Origin: Alnus glutinosa
Taxonomy: Eukaryota > Streptophyta > Magnoliopsida > Fagales > Betulaceae
Direction of reading: 5' to 3'
Assembly: GCF_958979055.1 (NCBI RefSeq)
Contig: NC_084895.1
Coordinates: forward strand, 854,001 to 918,000
Length of the DNA: 64,000 nucleotides
The notes below the pieces were generated by a model. That model did not search any database. It saw nothing but the letters and a program-made list of their open reading frames with translations, and was not told the origin of the DNA. The translations under genes and the position numbers were made by a program. Below, in pieces: positions 1 to 11,000 of this stretch (positions within the stretch are counted from its first letter, which is position 1; each line of letters starts with the position of its first letter).

Positions 1-389
1 AATTTAATAAAAACTGGTTTTTTCCTTTTTCTTTTTCATTTGTTTTTTTTTTTTTAAAAAATTGTTTTTATATTTTTCAGTTATTTTTTCGTTAATTATT
101 TTTTTATAAAAAAAAAACTTTCTTTTTCGTATTTTATTAAATTTTTTTTAAAAAAATTAATTTTTTAGTTTTTTTTTTTAGTTTTTTTTTTTTTTGAATT
201 TATAAAGATATTTTTGTCTTATTCAAAAAAATTTAGGGTTATTTTTGTCTTTTTGTTGGTCTTAGGGGGGATATTGACATTTTTTGGTAGTTTGAGGGGG
301 GCAATTGACACAATTGGTAGTTTGGGGGGTACATTGACAATTGGGTGGTAGTTTGAGGGGGATATGTGTACTTTTCCCTATTACTTTTT
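1..389. other. AT-rich stretch with an element-terminus-like end
   Basis: No gene is seen. The first 200 bases are long T and A runs. From about 240 the sequence has four related phrases of the type 'GTAGTTTGAGGGGG' and ends in 'ACTTTTCCC' near 376. Similar wording occurs at 4300-4330 and 34670-34706, so this is probably a DNA-transposon terminus or its debris. No partner end could be seen to the left because the window starts here. Confidence 0.4.
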
Positions 390-2392
390 TATGATCCTCG
401 AACGTTTGTCTATCCCCTTGGAACGTTCGACAATAACCCAAACGTTCGACTTGTCTCTGGAACGTTCGAAGCTAACCCTATACCTGAATGTTCGAATCAT
501 CCTTGAAATGTTCAAAGTGGACCCCTAATTGCTCAGGAAAAAACCCTAGGACTGTTGGTCAATAGTACAACAAACGTTCGAGCCCAGTACACCAAACGTT
601 CGACCTTGCTTGAAAAGTGATTTTAACTCACTATCCACCTCACTCAATCTTATCCACTTCCCACCCCCTATAAATACAACGCCCTCCTACACCCTTCAGA
701 CACCACCCCTCCCCCATGCATCATATCCACCCCATTTCTTGATAGAGAGAGAGAGAATGAGGTGATTTTGAGATTGTTCCAGCCTCATTGAGGTAAATCT
801 TGGCACCTAAACTCGTTTATCATATTATTAATGTTTTGTCCATGTGATTTATTATGCTTTTTACAAGTCTTAAGCATACTATGATGAGTTTTGTAAATTT
901 TCCCTTTCAAAGAAAATGGTTTTCTAAAAAGTTATAAACTTAATCTTAATCTCCACTATCCATCACATTAATTTAGTTTAACATGTTCTTAATGAGCTAT
1001 TAGATGTTTCGGTTGAGATTTGCTATGTAGTGGGTAGAAGATTGAAGATCTTCATACATTATGGTGCCCATCGAACGATCGATGTATTTTGTCGAACATT
1101 CGAGGCTTATTGACCGAACATTCGACATAGAGACTGAACGCTTGACAATGGCCAATAGGAATTATTTGGGGTTTTTAATATTGGGTTTTCGAGTCTAATT
1201 TGTGATTAGGGTTTTACATGCATGGATCAAACTCCTAAGTTATTGTTTATAATATTAGGGTATGTTTCACAATAGAGGAAATTCGTGATGTCCGAGATTT
1301 TGGATGAGTAAGAGAGGTAAGTAAATGCTTACGAAACCGTTATTACTTGCACATGAGATATGTGAGTGGACTGAGCATGTTTTACATTTCAAGGATTATG
1401 TCATGAGCCTACTATTTCTATAATTGCTTCAAAATTATTATTTACTTACTATAATGATGATAATTGAACAATAGTTGCATTGTATAACATGATACACCAG
1501 TACGTGCGGTACAACGGCTTACTATTATATAGGTTAACCCTATGGTCAAAGAGATTCACTTTTATGTTATGATGAGTTTTGGATTCAATGGTTGTTTTGT
1601 GACCGGTGCATCATATATGGATGGGGTAGCAGTTATGACTTTACTAATAGCATGGGCCACCCTCGGTTGGACTCGGGCAGGCTGTTAATATATGACGGTA
1701 TGCTTACAATATTCGGGGCACCTTTGGGACAGCACCAACCCTACCGAGGGGTTAAGAACTTGGATAGATCATATGCATGACAGTTATGACTTTATAAATA
1801 TATGTTCTCTCTACATTAAAATATTAGTACTTGTTACCGAAATTATGCTTCATAATTTCTTTAAAATAAATTACATTTTTATTTGGCATAATAACAGAGG
1901 CAATACATATCATTTTTGTGAAGAACTCACATTTAATATTCCAGAGATATAAACTGTCACCTAAGGGTCATTGTATAACCGATTTTCTAATAATTTATTT
2001 ACTAAGTCGTGGACTTACGCAGTTACTTTTCTTCCACCTGTCAAACACCTTGGTGTTTACAGTTTAGCAAATTACTAGTATGTAGAGTGAGAAACTCGCT
2101 AGGATGAAGACGCCAAACGAATGGCTTGCAGTAGCAGGTTTGGTCTGATTGAAGTCTTGTTTTAAAATGATATTGGAAGATCGAGTTTGTAATTGATGAT
2201 AAGTAGTGTCATTATTTGATGATTATATGTAGTAATCACAAATCATGATTTCCGCTTTCGGCATACTTTTTACTCTAATAAGTTTATGGGTAATTCTATC
2301 GGTCAGTTATCAGTTAATTAGTCATGAGAAATTACCAATAACTCTTCAAGTTAAGTAAATATAATTATTTAATTTTGTGAGCGTTACTGTAT
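390..2392 (+). mobile_element. 5'-truncated LTR of a retroelement, HSE-rich
   Basis: The stretch runs directly into a degenerate initiator-Met primer site (TGGTATAAGAGC at about 2392; the canonical form is TGGTATCAGAGC), which marks it as the right part of a 5' LTR. Its 5' start is missing or lies in the debris before 390. It holds many variants of the palindrome CGAACGTTCG between 390 and 620 and again at 1070-1145. A TATA-like CTATAAATA occurs near 669. Related sequence lies at 29592-29780 and 32957-33090. No coding sequence is seen in it. Confidence 0.55.
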
Positions 2393-2942
2393 GGTATAAG
2401 AGCATTTAGCTCTGCCGATCATAGAAGATGATTTGAGAATAGGTGATGATCCAAGTAGGTTTGATTGTGAATGATTAGAGCATAGGATAGAGATAGGACC
2501 AATTTGAGTGTTACGACTTGATGATTGAGGTGCAGGCTAAGTAACAGATTATCTGCAGTGAGAGATTTTCTGCTAATTCCTGGAGGACATAACCCTTGCC
2601 TTAGCGCATAAAGGAAGCATGAGATAGCAGATTATATGACCCGTATGGCAGATAAGTATGCTGAAATGGAACGAAATTAGATGCAACTATTGAAGAAATG
2701 AGCTCTTGCAAAGGGAACACATCTTTAGAGATCAGCCTTCCTTTTGAGCATCGACAAAGAGTATGCCGCCATGGTTAAAGATGAGGAAGAACCGTTCGAG
2801 GAATTTCTTGGAGATTTTCTATTCGGATTTGGGTGTTCTTGCCCAAAATCCAAAAATTCCCTTTTGAATTTCTTGGAAATTTTCTGAGATTGATGCATTA
2901 GATTGAACCCATTGTTGTTGAGACGATGTTTGTATAATGACC
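2393..2942 (+). mobile_element. Degenerate internal region after the primer site
   Basis: This follows the degraded tRNA-Met primer binding site. Short stretches resemble a decayed gag leader, with words such as GATGATTTGAGAAT and a stop-ridden frame, but no open frame or zinc knuckle survives. It is called internal retroelement sequence from position only. From about 2760 the origin is unclear. Confidence 0.4.
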
Positions 2943-3300
2943 CATAACCCCGCGAATTTCACCAACGCAAGTGAAATTTCTTGGACTCCACCCTTGCTTC
3001 AGCACATCCCCATCGACTTTGCCACCCACGTCATCGGAATCATGCGGAACCTTCACGAGGGAGTGATGAACGCAACCTTACCTTTCAAGGGCTTGATCAT
3101 GAGGATAGTCGGGTAGCTCAACGTGGACACATCTGATGGAAGGGACGTCCAGATTCCGTCAGGAACACCAGTAGCCGCAACAGAGCGTCCACCCCCAGGC
3201 CAGGACATGCCTCCTTGGGCAGCCCAGCCACTCAGCGAGATTGCCCAACTAGGCACCGATGTCGCTCGAGTGCAGACCACACTGGCCGGACGACCACATC
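2943..3300 (+). pseudogene. Remnant of a plant transposon ORF
   Basis: GC content and codon texture differ sharply from the surroundings. One frame reads through almost the whole stretch with a single stop (TAG at about 3115). It contains a segment like HIPIDFATHVIGIMRNLH followed by ALPF-type wording (here ATLPFKGLIMRIV). That resembles the 'putative plant transposon protein' family, in which such a helix precedes a variable Pro-rich tail; the tail here is Pro-rich (ERPPPGQDMPPWAAQP). No start codon or upstream exon is visible. The family assignment is from memory of the pattern and is tentative. Confidence 0.45.
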
Positions 3301-3313
3301 ACCGCTTTTGGAA

Positions 3314-3315
<2 letters not shown>

Positions 3316-3350
<35 letters not shown>
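3316..3350. repeat. (GA)n microsatellite
   Basis: An uninterrupted GA dinucleotide run of about 17 units directly follows the transposon-ORF remnant. Confidence 0.9.
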
Positions 3351-3354
<4 letters not shown>

Positions 3355-3570
3355 AGAGATACTCGTGTTTTGTTGTATGCTGGGGATTGTAGCTGAGTTC
3401 CAGATTTCGGAAGGGTTGTAAATATTTAGTTTACTTCTAAAAATTGCTCATTCATCAGAAAAAGAAAGCCGTTGACGTTGAAATTTTTTTGATACCGTGG
3501 AAACGTCTATTTTGCGTTTTTATTTTTTATTTTTAAAAAAAGATTAGAATTTCTTTTATTTTTATTTCAA

Positions 3571-3915
3571 GGGATAATTGTACCGTTGGTCTCTGTGGTA
3601 TGTCATAATTATTTTTCACTCCCTATGGTTTAAAAAGTGCATAGGAGGACCTTGTGATATGCAATAATTACGTTTTACTCCTTGGGTCAATTTTTTCGTC
3701 CACCATTTTGACGGAATTTGTTAGCCCCACATGTCAGCGCCAAGTGTCGCCATCTTATTGGCGACACGTGTCCATCTTCATAAAAAATATAAATAAATAA
3801 ATAAATTTATTTTAAAAAAAAAACAAAAAAAAAGAAGAAAAAAAAAACTGGCAGGCAAGGGGTGGTTGGGCCACCCGTTTGGGGGTGGCCATCGGGCCAC
3901 CCCACACCCTTGCCA

Positions 3916-3946
<31 letters not shown>

Positions 3947-4239
3947 GAATTTTAAATTTGAAATTTTTTTTTAAAAAATAAGTATTTTTATTTATTTTTT
4001 GATAAATTTATATTATTTTATTAAGATGGACATGTCAGCGCCACGTGTTGCCAATAAGATGGCGACACGTGGCGCTAACGTGGTATTTGACGGAATCTGT
4101 TAAAATTTTTAACGGAATTTGACTGTAGGGATCGATTTGTAATTATTGCATATTACAGGGACCTCCCATGCACTTTTTAAACCATATGGAATGAAAAATA
4201 ATTATGGCACACCATAGGGACCAACGGTGCAATTATCTC
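3571..4239. mobile_element. Mutator-like MITE with ~210-bp terminal inverted repeats
   Basis: The left arm (about 3571-3780, starting GGGATAATTGTACCGTTGG) and the right arm (about 4021-4239) are inverted copies of each other. The element is flanked by a 9-bp duplication, TTATTTCAA at 3562-3570 and TTTTTTCAA at 4240-4248 (8 of 9 match). The homologous sequence near 34616-34640 has only one copy of the target and no insert, so it is an empty site. Long arms and a 9-bp duplication are the Mutator-superfamily signature. The centre has a second, smaller hairpin of GGGGTGG/CCACCCC words (3852-3918) and a poly-T run. It has no coding capacity. It lies just downstream of the copy 1 gene. Confidence 0.88.
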
Positions 4240-4670
4240 TTTTTTCAATAAGAATATTTTCATCATGGGGGAGAGGAAATTGAAAATTATTTGGTAGTTT
4301 GAGTGGGTATGTGAACTTTTCCTATATATATATATAAAGTAGCTTTAGAAGTAAAAATAGAAAATATGACATAATTTTTTTATATATATATATTTTTTTT
4401 TCCATTTTATAACAATCTTTTTACATAAAAAATGGTTAAATGTGATCAATCAATAAATGAATAAAAGATAATAAAATGAGATTAGCAAATATTGAGCTTC
4501 AAATTTCAATGATCTGTTCTAAAATGCTATATAGTTCAACACTTTCAAGTGCATATGAAAAAGAACATTTTTGAAACATACATATAATTTCATTGCACCT
4601 TTCAGCTCATGTGCAGCTATTTATCACTTCCATCCTCCTTTACCACACGTATTTTTCTTGGACTTTTTCC

Positions 4671-4852
4671 CATTCTCCAATGACTTCAATGCTTCAAACA
4701 TTTCCTAGAAGTAACTATAATCCATTGGCAGCTTGCTTCCATTTATGTTGTTCGAAACAAAGTTTGAAGGTGCAAGTTCACAACCCACTTGATCATAACT
4801 GCCTGCAGAAAGCACTTCACTGCAAGAATGAGTTGTTTCCACTTCAATAATT
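4671..4852 (-). pseudogene. Out-of-frame tail of copy 1 exon 12
   Basis: This matches the 3' part of exon 12 in copy 2 (47564-47830) and in the short fragment (36012-36270). In copy 1 the reading frame was lost just upstream by an extra G at 4886-4888, and in the ancestral frame a TAG replaces a Trp codon at 4705-4707. The match stops abruptly at 4670, where exon sequence joins sequence that in the short fragment lies past the last exon (about 35240). Exons 13 and 14 are therefore missing. The copy 1 stop at 4853 lies before all of this, so it is now 3' UTR or dead sequence. Confidence 0.85.
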
Positions 4853-7800
4853 TCAGTTTGAGCTTGCAAGGCTTTGACTGTCTTCGGGAAACAAGACTCT
4901 TAAAATGTCCTCCCTGCAATGTTTTACCGTCATGTCCACAAAAATGACATCTGGACATAGAAATTGTGAACAATTTTTTCCCAAACTCACAATTACAAGA
5001 GGATTGTTAATTTTTTTAAATGCTTCAGCAATCACATTTACATTGTGGAAATGTTTCAATCTTCTCCGAAAGACAACATGAAAGTCCCATGGAAGTTGCA
5101 CAGCAATATAGCTCCTTTGAAGCAAATCAAAAAGTAAATCTGAAAACTTCCCACAGTTCAGATGAACCAAACATATTATGGTAACCAATCTCAACACCAG
5201 CAGTGGATAGTAGTCTTTCGCATTTATGCCAGACATTTCGATCCATTTCATTGTATCCTCCTTATTGTCAATAAGTGGCATAACAACTTCATTGATAAAC
5301 AATTCAAGCAATGGTTGCAGTTCACCCACTGAAGTGGAATCTGGGCTGGTATCTCCCTCTTGGTAGATAAACCATTCAACAAAAGAAGACTTTGAAGTGA
5401 TAAAGTAACCCTGGGAGTACGACGCCAAAATCAGTAGGCGCTCAACAAGATACAAAAAACAACCAGGTGACATATAGTCCTCTTCATTCATCCTGTCTGC
5501 TTTGTAAGTATTTACCAAAGCTTCTTTGAGCGTCAGCAGAAGGGATAACACTCTTTGAGATTCACATCTATTGTCAGGTACGGTAGCATGTAGAAATTTT
5601 GATCCCATATTCACGAAGAGAGTTTGAATGAAGGTCTTCCAGGGCGGATTATTGTCAATCCCACCAAACCTATCCAAAATCTCCGTACATAAATCATTGT
5701 CAAGCTTACCCAATCCAAGAATTACCATTACAACTCTTCCAATTTTCCCGTAAGTCAGCCTACCCTTTGAGCCGATGTTCTTACATATGACTTGTTTTAG
5801 TAAATTCTTCATAACCTCAGTTCCTCTCAAAGAAAACATGTTCTCTGCCAATGATTTCTGCCAGTCCAGAGGAAATATGTAGCCAAAGATATTAGTGGAA
5901 AGTTCAACATATTGCCACAATGCCTTATTATCATGGAACTTGAGGTCCAGATATTGGGATTCCAAAAGAGACTTTGCAACCTCATAGATACGAGTAAGAG
6001 ATATGCTTTGGCAGAAGATGGAGAGAGAAATCTTTAATGACAAATCATAAAGGGCTTTGACACTGTCTAAAACCTTCATACCAACAGAAAGTAATTCTGA
6101 ACACCAATAACTTTGAGCAGTTGAAACAAACTGGTGAAAATTGATAGAAACCACCTTCCTGTTCTGACGAAGGAATCTATTATCCAATTGGCTCACCCAA
6201 TCAGCATCAGAGTTGAGCAAAAGATAGATGACATTATCATTATGAAACTGCTTCCGTACTCCAAAGTAATTCAAGCAGAAATCTCCATATGGACCATATT
6301 CATTAACATCTTGGGTTTCAGCACATCTGAGGTAATTAATAATGTTCACAATCTTATCTTTCCAAAGATTCCAAAAGAAAACCAATGTTTCTAAAGAAAT
6401 CTGATTTGTAGCGATCTTCTGTTCCGAATGCTTTATCATATCGAAAACAAAATTATCTTCCCATACATACTTTGAGGAGTTTGAATGAAGATGAGCATCT
6501 AGAACTTTTCGAGCACATATTATTTCACCTCCAACACTCTTATGTCTCTGAGCTGCATTCAAATAATTTTCTATCATGGACAAGTTACTCTGCTCATTTG
6601 ATAAAATATCAGCCTCAGTACAAACAAACGCAAAAAAGTTTTCAGACCCATTCTTTGCAAATGTCCTGGCTTTTGCTAAAAGCTTTTGCTTCTGTGTAAA
6701 CTGCTTTAACGGCCAACCTTTGCTTCCAGGTTCCCAAAGTGAGTTGGACAGAACATAGAAAAGAATTAACAAGGATGCTTCTGTGAAATTCCTAGCCTTC
6801 CCTAGGAGATCAGCTTCATGTAGAATCTTCCCTCTCTGCCTCGCTATGTTTGCAGCCTCCAAGAAGTTTCCCGATTCTTCTTCCAACAATAGAAGCTCAT
6901 CAAGACAACCACGAGACTTCAAGAACTTGCGCATCAAATCTATGGATTGAAAAGCTTTAACAAATTTCATCATGGATCTGCTATCCTTAAGCTTATAATG
7001 ATGAAGAGCACAACTCTCTAGAAACTCTTGTTCAATTTTGTCTATTTCTTTTCCCATTCTAACCACACCTGAATCTGTAGTTGCATGTTGTTTCCAATCC
7101 TGAATGTACTGAAAACCCATGTCAAATAATTTTCCTTTGGTGCAAACTTTCATACAGTGTGAGAAAAAATATCCCCTAGCATACACATTAGCAGCAAGTT
7201 CGTAGCATCCGGCTAGAGAAAAGCATTCCCCAGCTTTTTTCAGCTCAGGCTCGCCACATTTTTTCAAATAAAGCCACCCTGAAACAAGAAGTTCAAATTT
7301 TCGAAGTCAAAATCTACCAATACTGACTCAGACTTTGACACTTACAAACTAAAGCATAAAAAAGTTTGCTATAAATAAAAAATAGTGTTCGTGGTGATTT
7401 TTTGGCCCTCATCAAGGGACCAATTTTCCTAACATCACATCACAAATTTTCAGATACAAACTATAACAGAGATTTTAAGAAGATAGCAATAAATAAACAG
7501 TACAGGACTGCAGAACTACACATTACAAAGTGGAAGAAAAAAACAAAGCAGTAGGACAGTAGACACTGTTTAAGAGAAGGTGGGATGAAAAGTTCAATTT
7601 TGTGCAACGCAACTCAACTTCTGTACTTGAGACAAGGGGCAATTGCATAGTGTTAATTTTAAGGATGACTATAAGAAGGTTTAACTTTCAATTGAGAGAC
7701 AGATTGAATTTTAAGGATGATGTTTATGTTCCATAAAAATGATATAGTTGACCAATGTCTGAGAATCAAATGCACACCAGCTCTTTCATACTCCCCCAAA

Positions 7801-8015
7801 TCAGAGAAACATTGGGCCGCAGAATCAGCCATGCCTACGTCTTCAAATATTTCTGCAGCTTCCCTAAGGATCTCATTTGCCGCTTTAGGATTTGAATGGC
7901 GCGTGCGGTCAGCAGTCACTCTGAGGGCATAAGCCTTAGACCTTCTTTCCCAATAAGTATCTCCAGCTCTCTCAAAGCACATTATTGCCGCTTCATAGTT
8001 ACACTCTTGATACAA
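4853..8015 (-). CDS. Copy 1 exons 11-12: TPR-like helical tail
   Basis: Exon 11 (7778-8015) and exon 12 (4853-7278) encode residues about 1714-2600. Exon 11 starts [19 protein letters not shown] and continues with [10 protein letters not shown]; exon 12 opens with [19 protein letters not shown]. These are spaced Ala/Gly helix-turn-helix units of TPR type: small residues, then a bulky aromatic, repeated about every 30-40 residues. The rest of exon 12 is helical with no motif I can name. The frame breaks at an extra G (4886-4888), giving a stop at 4853. Exon 12 is a single 2.4-kb exon, far longer than the others. It differs from copy 2 by small in-frame indels (for example GPY near 6290 is present here only). 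Confidence 0.85.
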
Positions 8016-11000
8016 CTGCAAGAAAAACGATATAAGAGTTAGACATCACCATTATTGTTTTAGACAGCTAATTGTTTTGAAACAATTGTAAGTCTATGAT
8101 ACAAATAAAAATGAACGATCTGATTCCTTCACCATGATTTGTTTCATGCAATAACCTCAAATTTATTTTTATTTTTTATTTTTTTCATTCACAACTGGAG
8201 CAAAATATGTTTCAATAATAGAGAGTCAAAATCAATGGCATAATAAATAGTACTTACATTGATTCCCCGCAACCTCCACTCCTCTGGGCTGCTGGCAACT
8301 TGCATTTCCTGAGCAAGTGAGTCATCTAGCTGTTTGACTTGGACAAGACACTTTTTCTTCCAATAGTCAAACATAGGTCTGCAGAATTCCTCTACATTCT
8401 CACAGATCCACAACCTCTGCCTCGTACGAGTGACAGCCACATAAAGTTGCTTCAGTTCTGAGCACAAGACATTGTGTTTAGCCTCATTGAAACTTGGGAA
8501 AGAGAGAGAAGTTGAGTTGAGTAAACCTTGTTCCTCCATATATTTATATATCACCCTCCAATGATTTTTCAGAGGTGATGAGCCAAAAAAGTTGTACAAC
8601 AATACATCCTACATGAAGAGCAATATAGGAGTCACAAATGGGTAGAAAAACAAGACAATAAACTACTGACAAAGATATACATTTTGAACAGATAAAGTGA
8701 TAATTGTTAACATCTAAATAAATTTTGGAGAAATAAACTTTTTCATTTCTCTAACTCAAATGCGTTTAGACAAAAAGCTTGAAACTTAGAACTTTTTGAT
8801 AACTGTATTCAACTCAATATAAACCAGTATATTGAATAAATAGTTATGCGTTATAACCACCTGAAACTCAAGGCCCTTGCATTCCACAATAGTTAGAACA
8901 AGAGCTTGCTTCCCAACATAATTGGTAATTTCCTTCCGAACATGATCATCCCGTACCAATATTACCTGCTCTGCACCAAAGCCAACAATGCTCTTTCCAG
9001 CTTTTCCACTATTTCCGAAAATAGTAATGATTGTGTTTTGATTGTTCCCTGATCCAAGCAAGATTGGAGCTTCACCATATATAAGACTAGTCTCAGGCTG
9101 CAAAACATCAATAGATTGGGGAAAGAAATGATAAAGAAGTTCAATAACACTCTGCGATAGTTTAAGAACTCCGTCATGAGTACGGAAATTCTGGCTCAAA
9201 TGGAAAATATCTGAGATTATCCCTTTCTCTTTTCTTTTATCATGTCCACAGCTTTTAGATTCCAGTAGAAACTTTTTGTAGAACAGAGATCGTATATCCT
9301 GGAATCTAAAATCGATTCCTCTTGCAATTGTTTGTGCAGTGTCACCAGAGAAAACAAAACCTTCTTCTACATTTCTGCAGATATATTTGAATAGTGCAAT
9401 TTGGCTCAATGTGAGATCCTGCACCTCATCCACATATACAAAATCAATTTCATCACCCTTGTATCTTTCAACTCTCAATCGACAATGAAGATCAATTACA
9501 AGATCAGCCATATCAAAGTCACCATTTTTAACCTTCATTTTTTCATACTTTTGAAAGACTTCATATATTATCTTTCTCTTCTGTTTATTTAAACTGGACA
9601 CTCGGCCCTTTGATAATGAAACATAGTTTTCACCACTGAGTATACCATCACCTGGCTCTAGAGCTTGTGGGTCACCTTTTATATGAGAAATAATCTCTGT
9701 AAAAACTCTTGAAGAGTCAAGATTCTTTGTCTGCTGGTCATTGAAATGAGGCCAGTATGATGAACTAAACCTTTCATAATCAACTTCTTTCTTCCTTATA
9801 AATGTCTGTAAGGCAACTGATCCACCACGAACCTTACCAAGAGAATGTTCCCTTACTTCATGGAATCTTTCAAAGTATGAATTACCCACAGTTCCATCAA
9901 GCATTATCAGAAAATCATGAAATGTAATGACAAGAGGGTATGCCTTGGGTGGAACATCAACAAAAGTATCTGGGATATCCTTGAATTGAGCTGCATCATC
10001 AAAACCATCAAAATCAATTGAACTGCTTCCTTTTGAAAAATTACCACCACAGGCAAAGCTGCATGTAAAAAAAAAAAAGAAGTTAAAAAAGGCTTATCAT
10101 TAGATATTAAACAAGTTTTATGCAACAAAAAGTGGATATTAAAAGCCAATGCACATGAGGAACTAAAAGCCAAAAACTAAATATTCGGTAGAGATGGATT
10201 TTGTAACGATCCACCCCCAATGACACAATACTATCCGCTTTTGGCTCCTCATATCAGACTTCCCAGGAGGTCACCCATCCTTGGATTGCTCTCGCAGCGG
10301 CTCGCTTAACTGCGGAGTTCTGATAGGTTCATTGCCATCACGGCTTTAAAACGCGTTGTGTCATAAAGGGTGCATTTATACATATAAGCACATCCTCATT
10401 CCCAGGCGATGTGGGACGTCACAATCACCCCCTCTTTGGACCCAACGTCCCCGCTGGCGTCCCTCATTGGGCTTGTGCACGCTCCCACCATCTCAGGCTG
10501 GGCAATGGCTCTGATATCATTTGTAATGATCCACCCCCAATGACACAATACTGTCCGCTTTTGGCTCTCCAAATCAGACTTCCCAGGAGGTCACCCATCC
10601 TGGGATTGCTCTCGCAGCGGCTCGCTTAACTGCGGAGTTCTGATAGGTTCATTGCCATCACGGCTTTAAAACGCGTTGTGTCATAAATGGTGCATTTATA
10701 CATATAAGCACATCCTTATTTCTAGGCGATGTGGGACGTCACCGATTTGCTAGCTAGATTCTTACCAACAGAAGAAAGACATTTTACTTCATGCATATGT
10801 GCTACCCTAAGCTATTATCCCTATATCACAGATTTGAAAGCTAAACATATGCAGAAACATTCCCATGTAAATAAATGATAGGAAAAGAATAATCTACACT
10901 CCTGATATCTCATGTGCTGCCCTAAGCTCTAATCTACACACCTTTTCAAATGAGAAACGTGTTGTTTGACAGCATAACACAGTTTATGATTGACTGTCAC

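Noticed and set aside
4593..4850. 85-codon plus-strand frame and similar ones at 36043 and 47596
   Set aside because: They are antisense shadows of exon 12, repeated in all three copies.
9907..10173. 88-codon minus-strand frame overlapping exon 9
   Set aside because: Wrong frame: the spliced exon 9 frame starts at 10058 ([10 protein letters not shown]) and is open throughout. This one is a shadow.
10240..10720. Two 5S rRNA genes on the minus strand
   Set aside because: The 5S-like sequence lies inside each LTR of a Cassandra element with primer site, purine tract and target duplication. These are element parts, not ribosomal genes.
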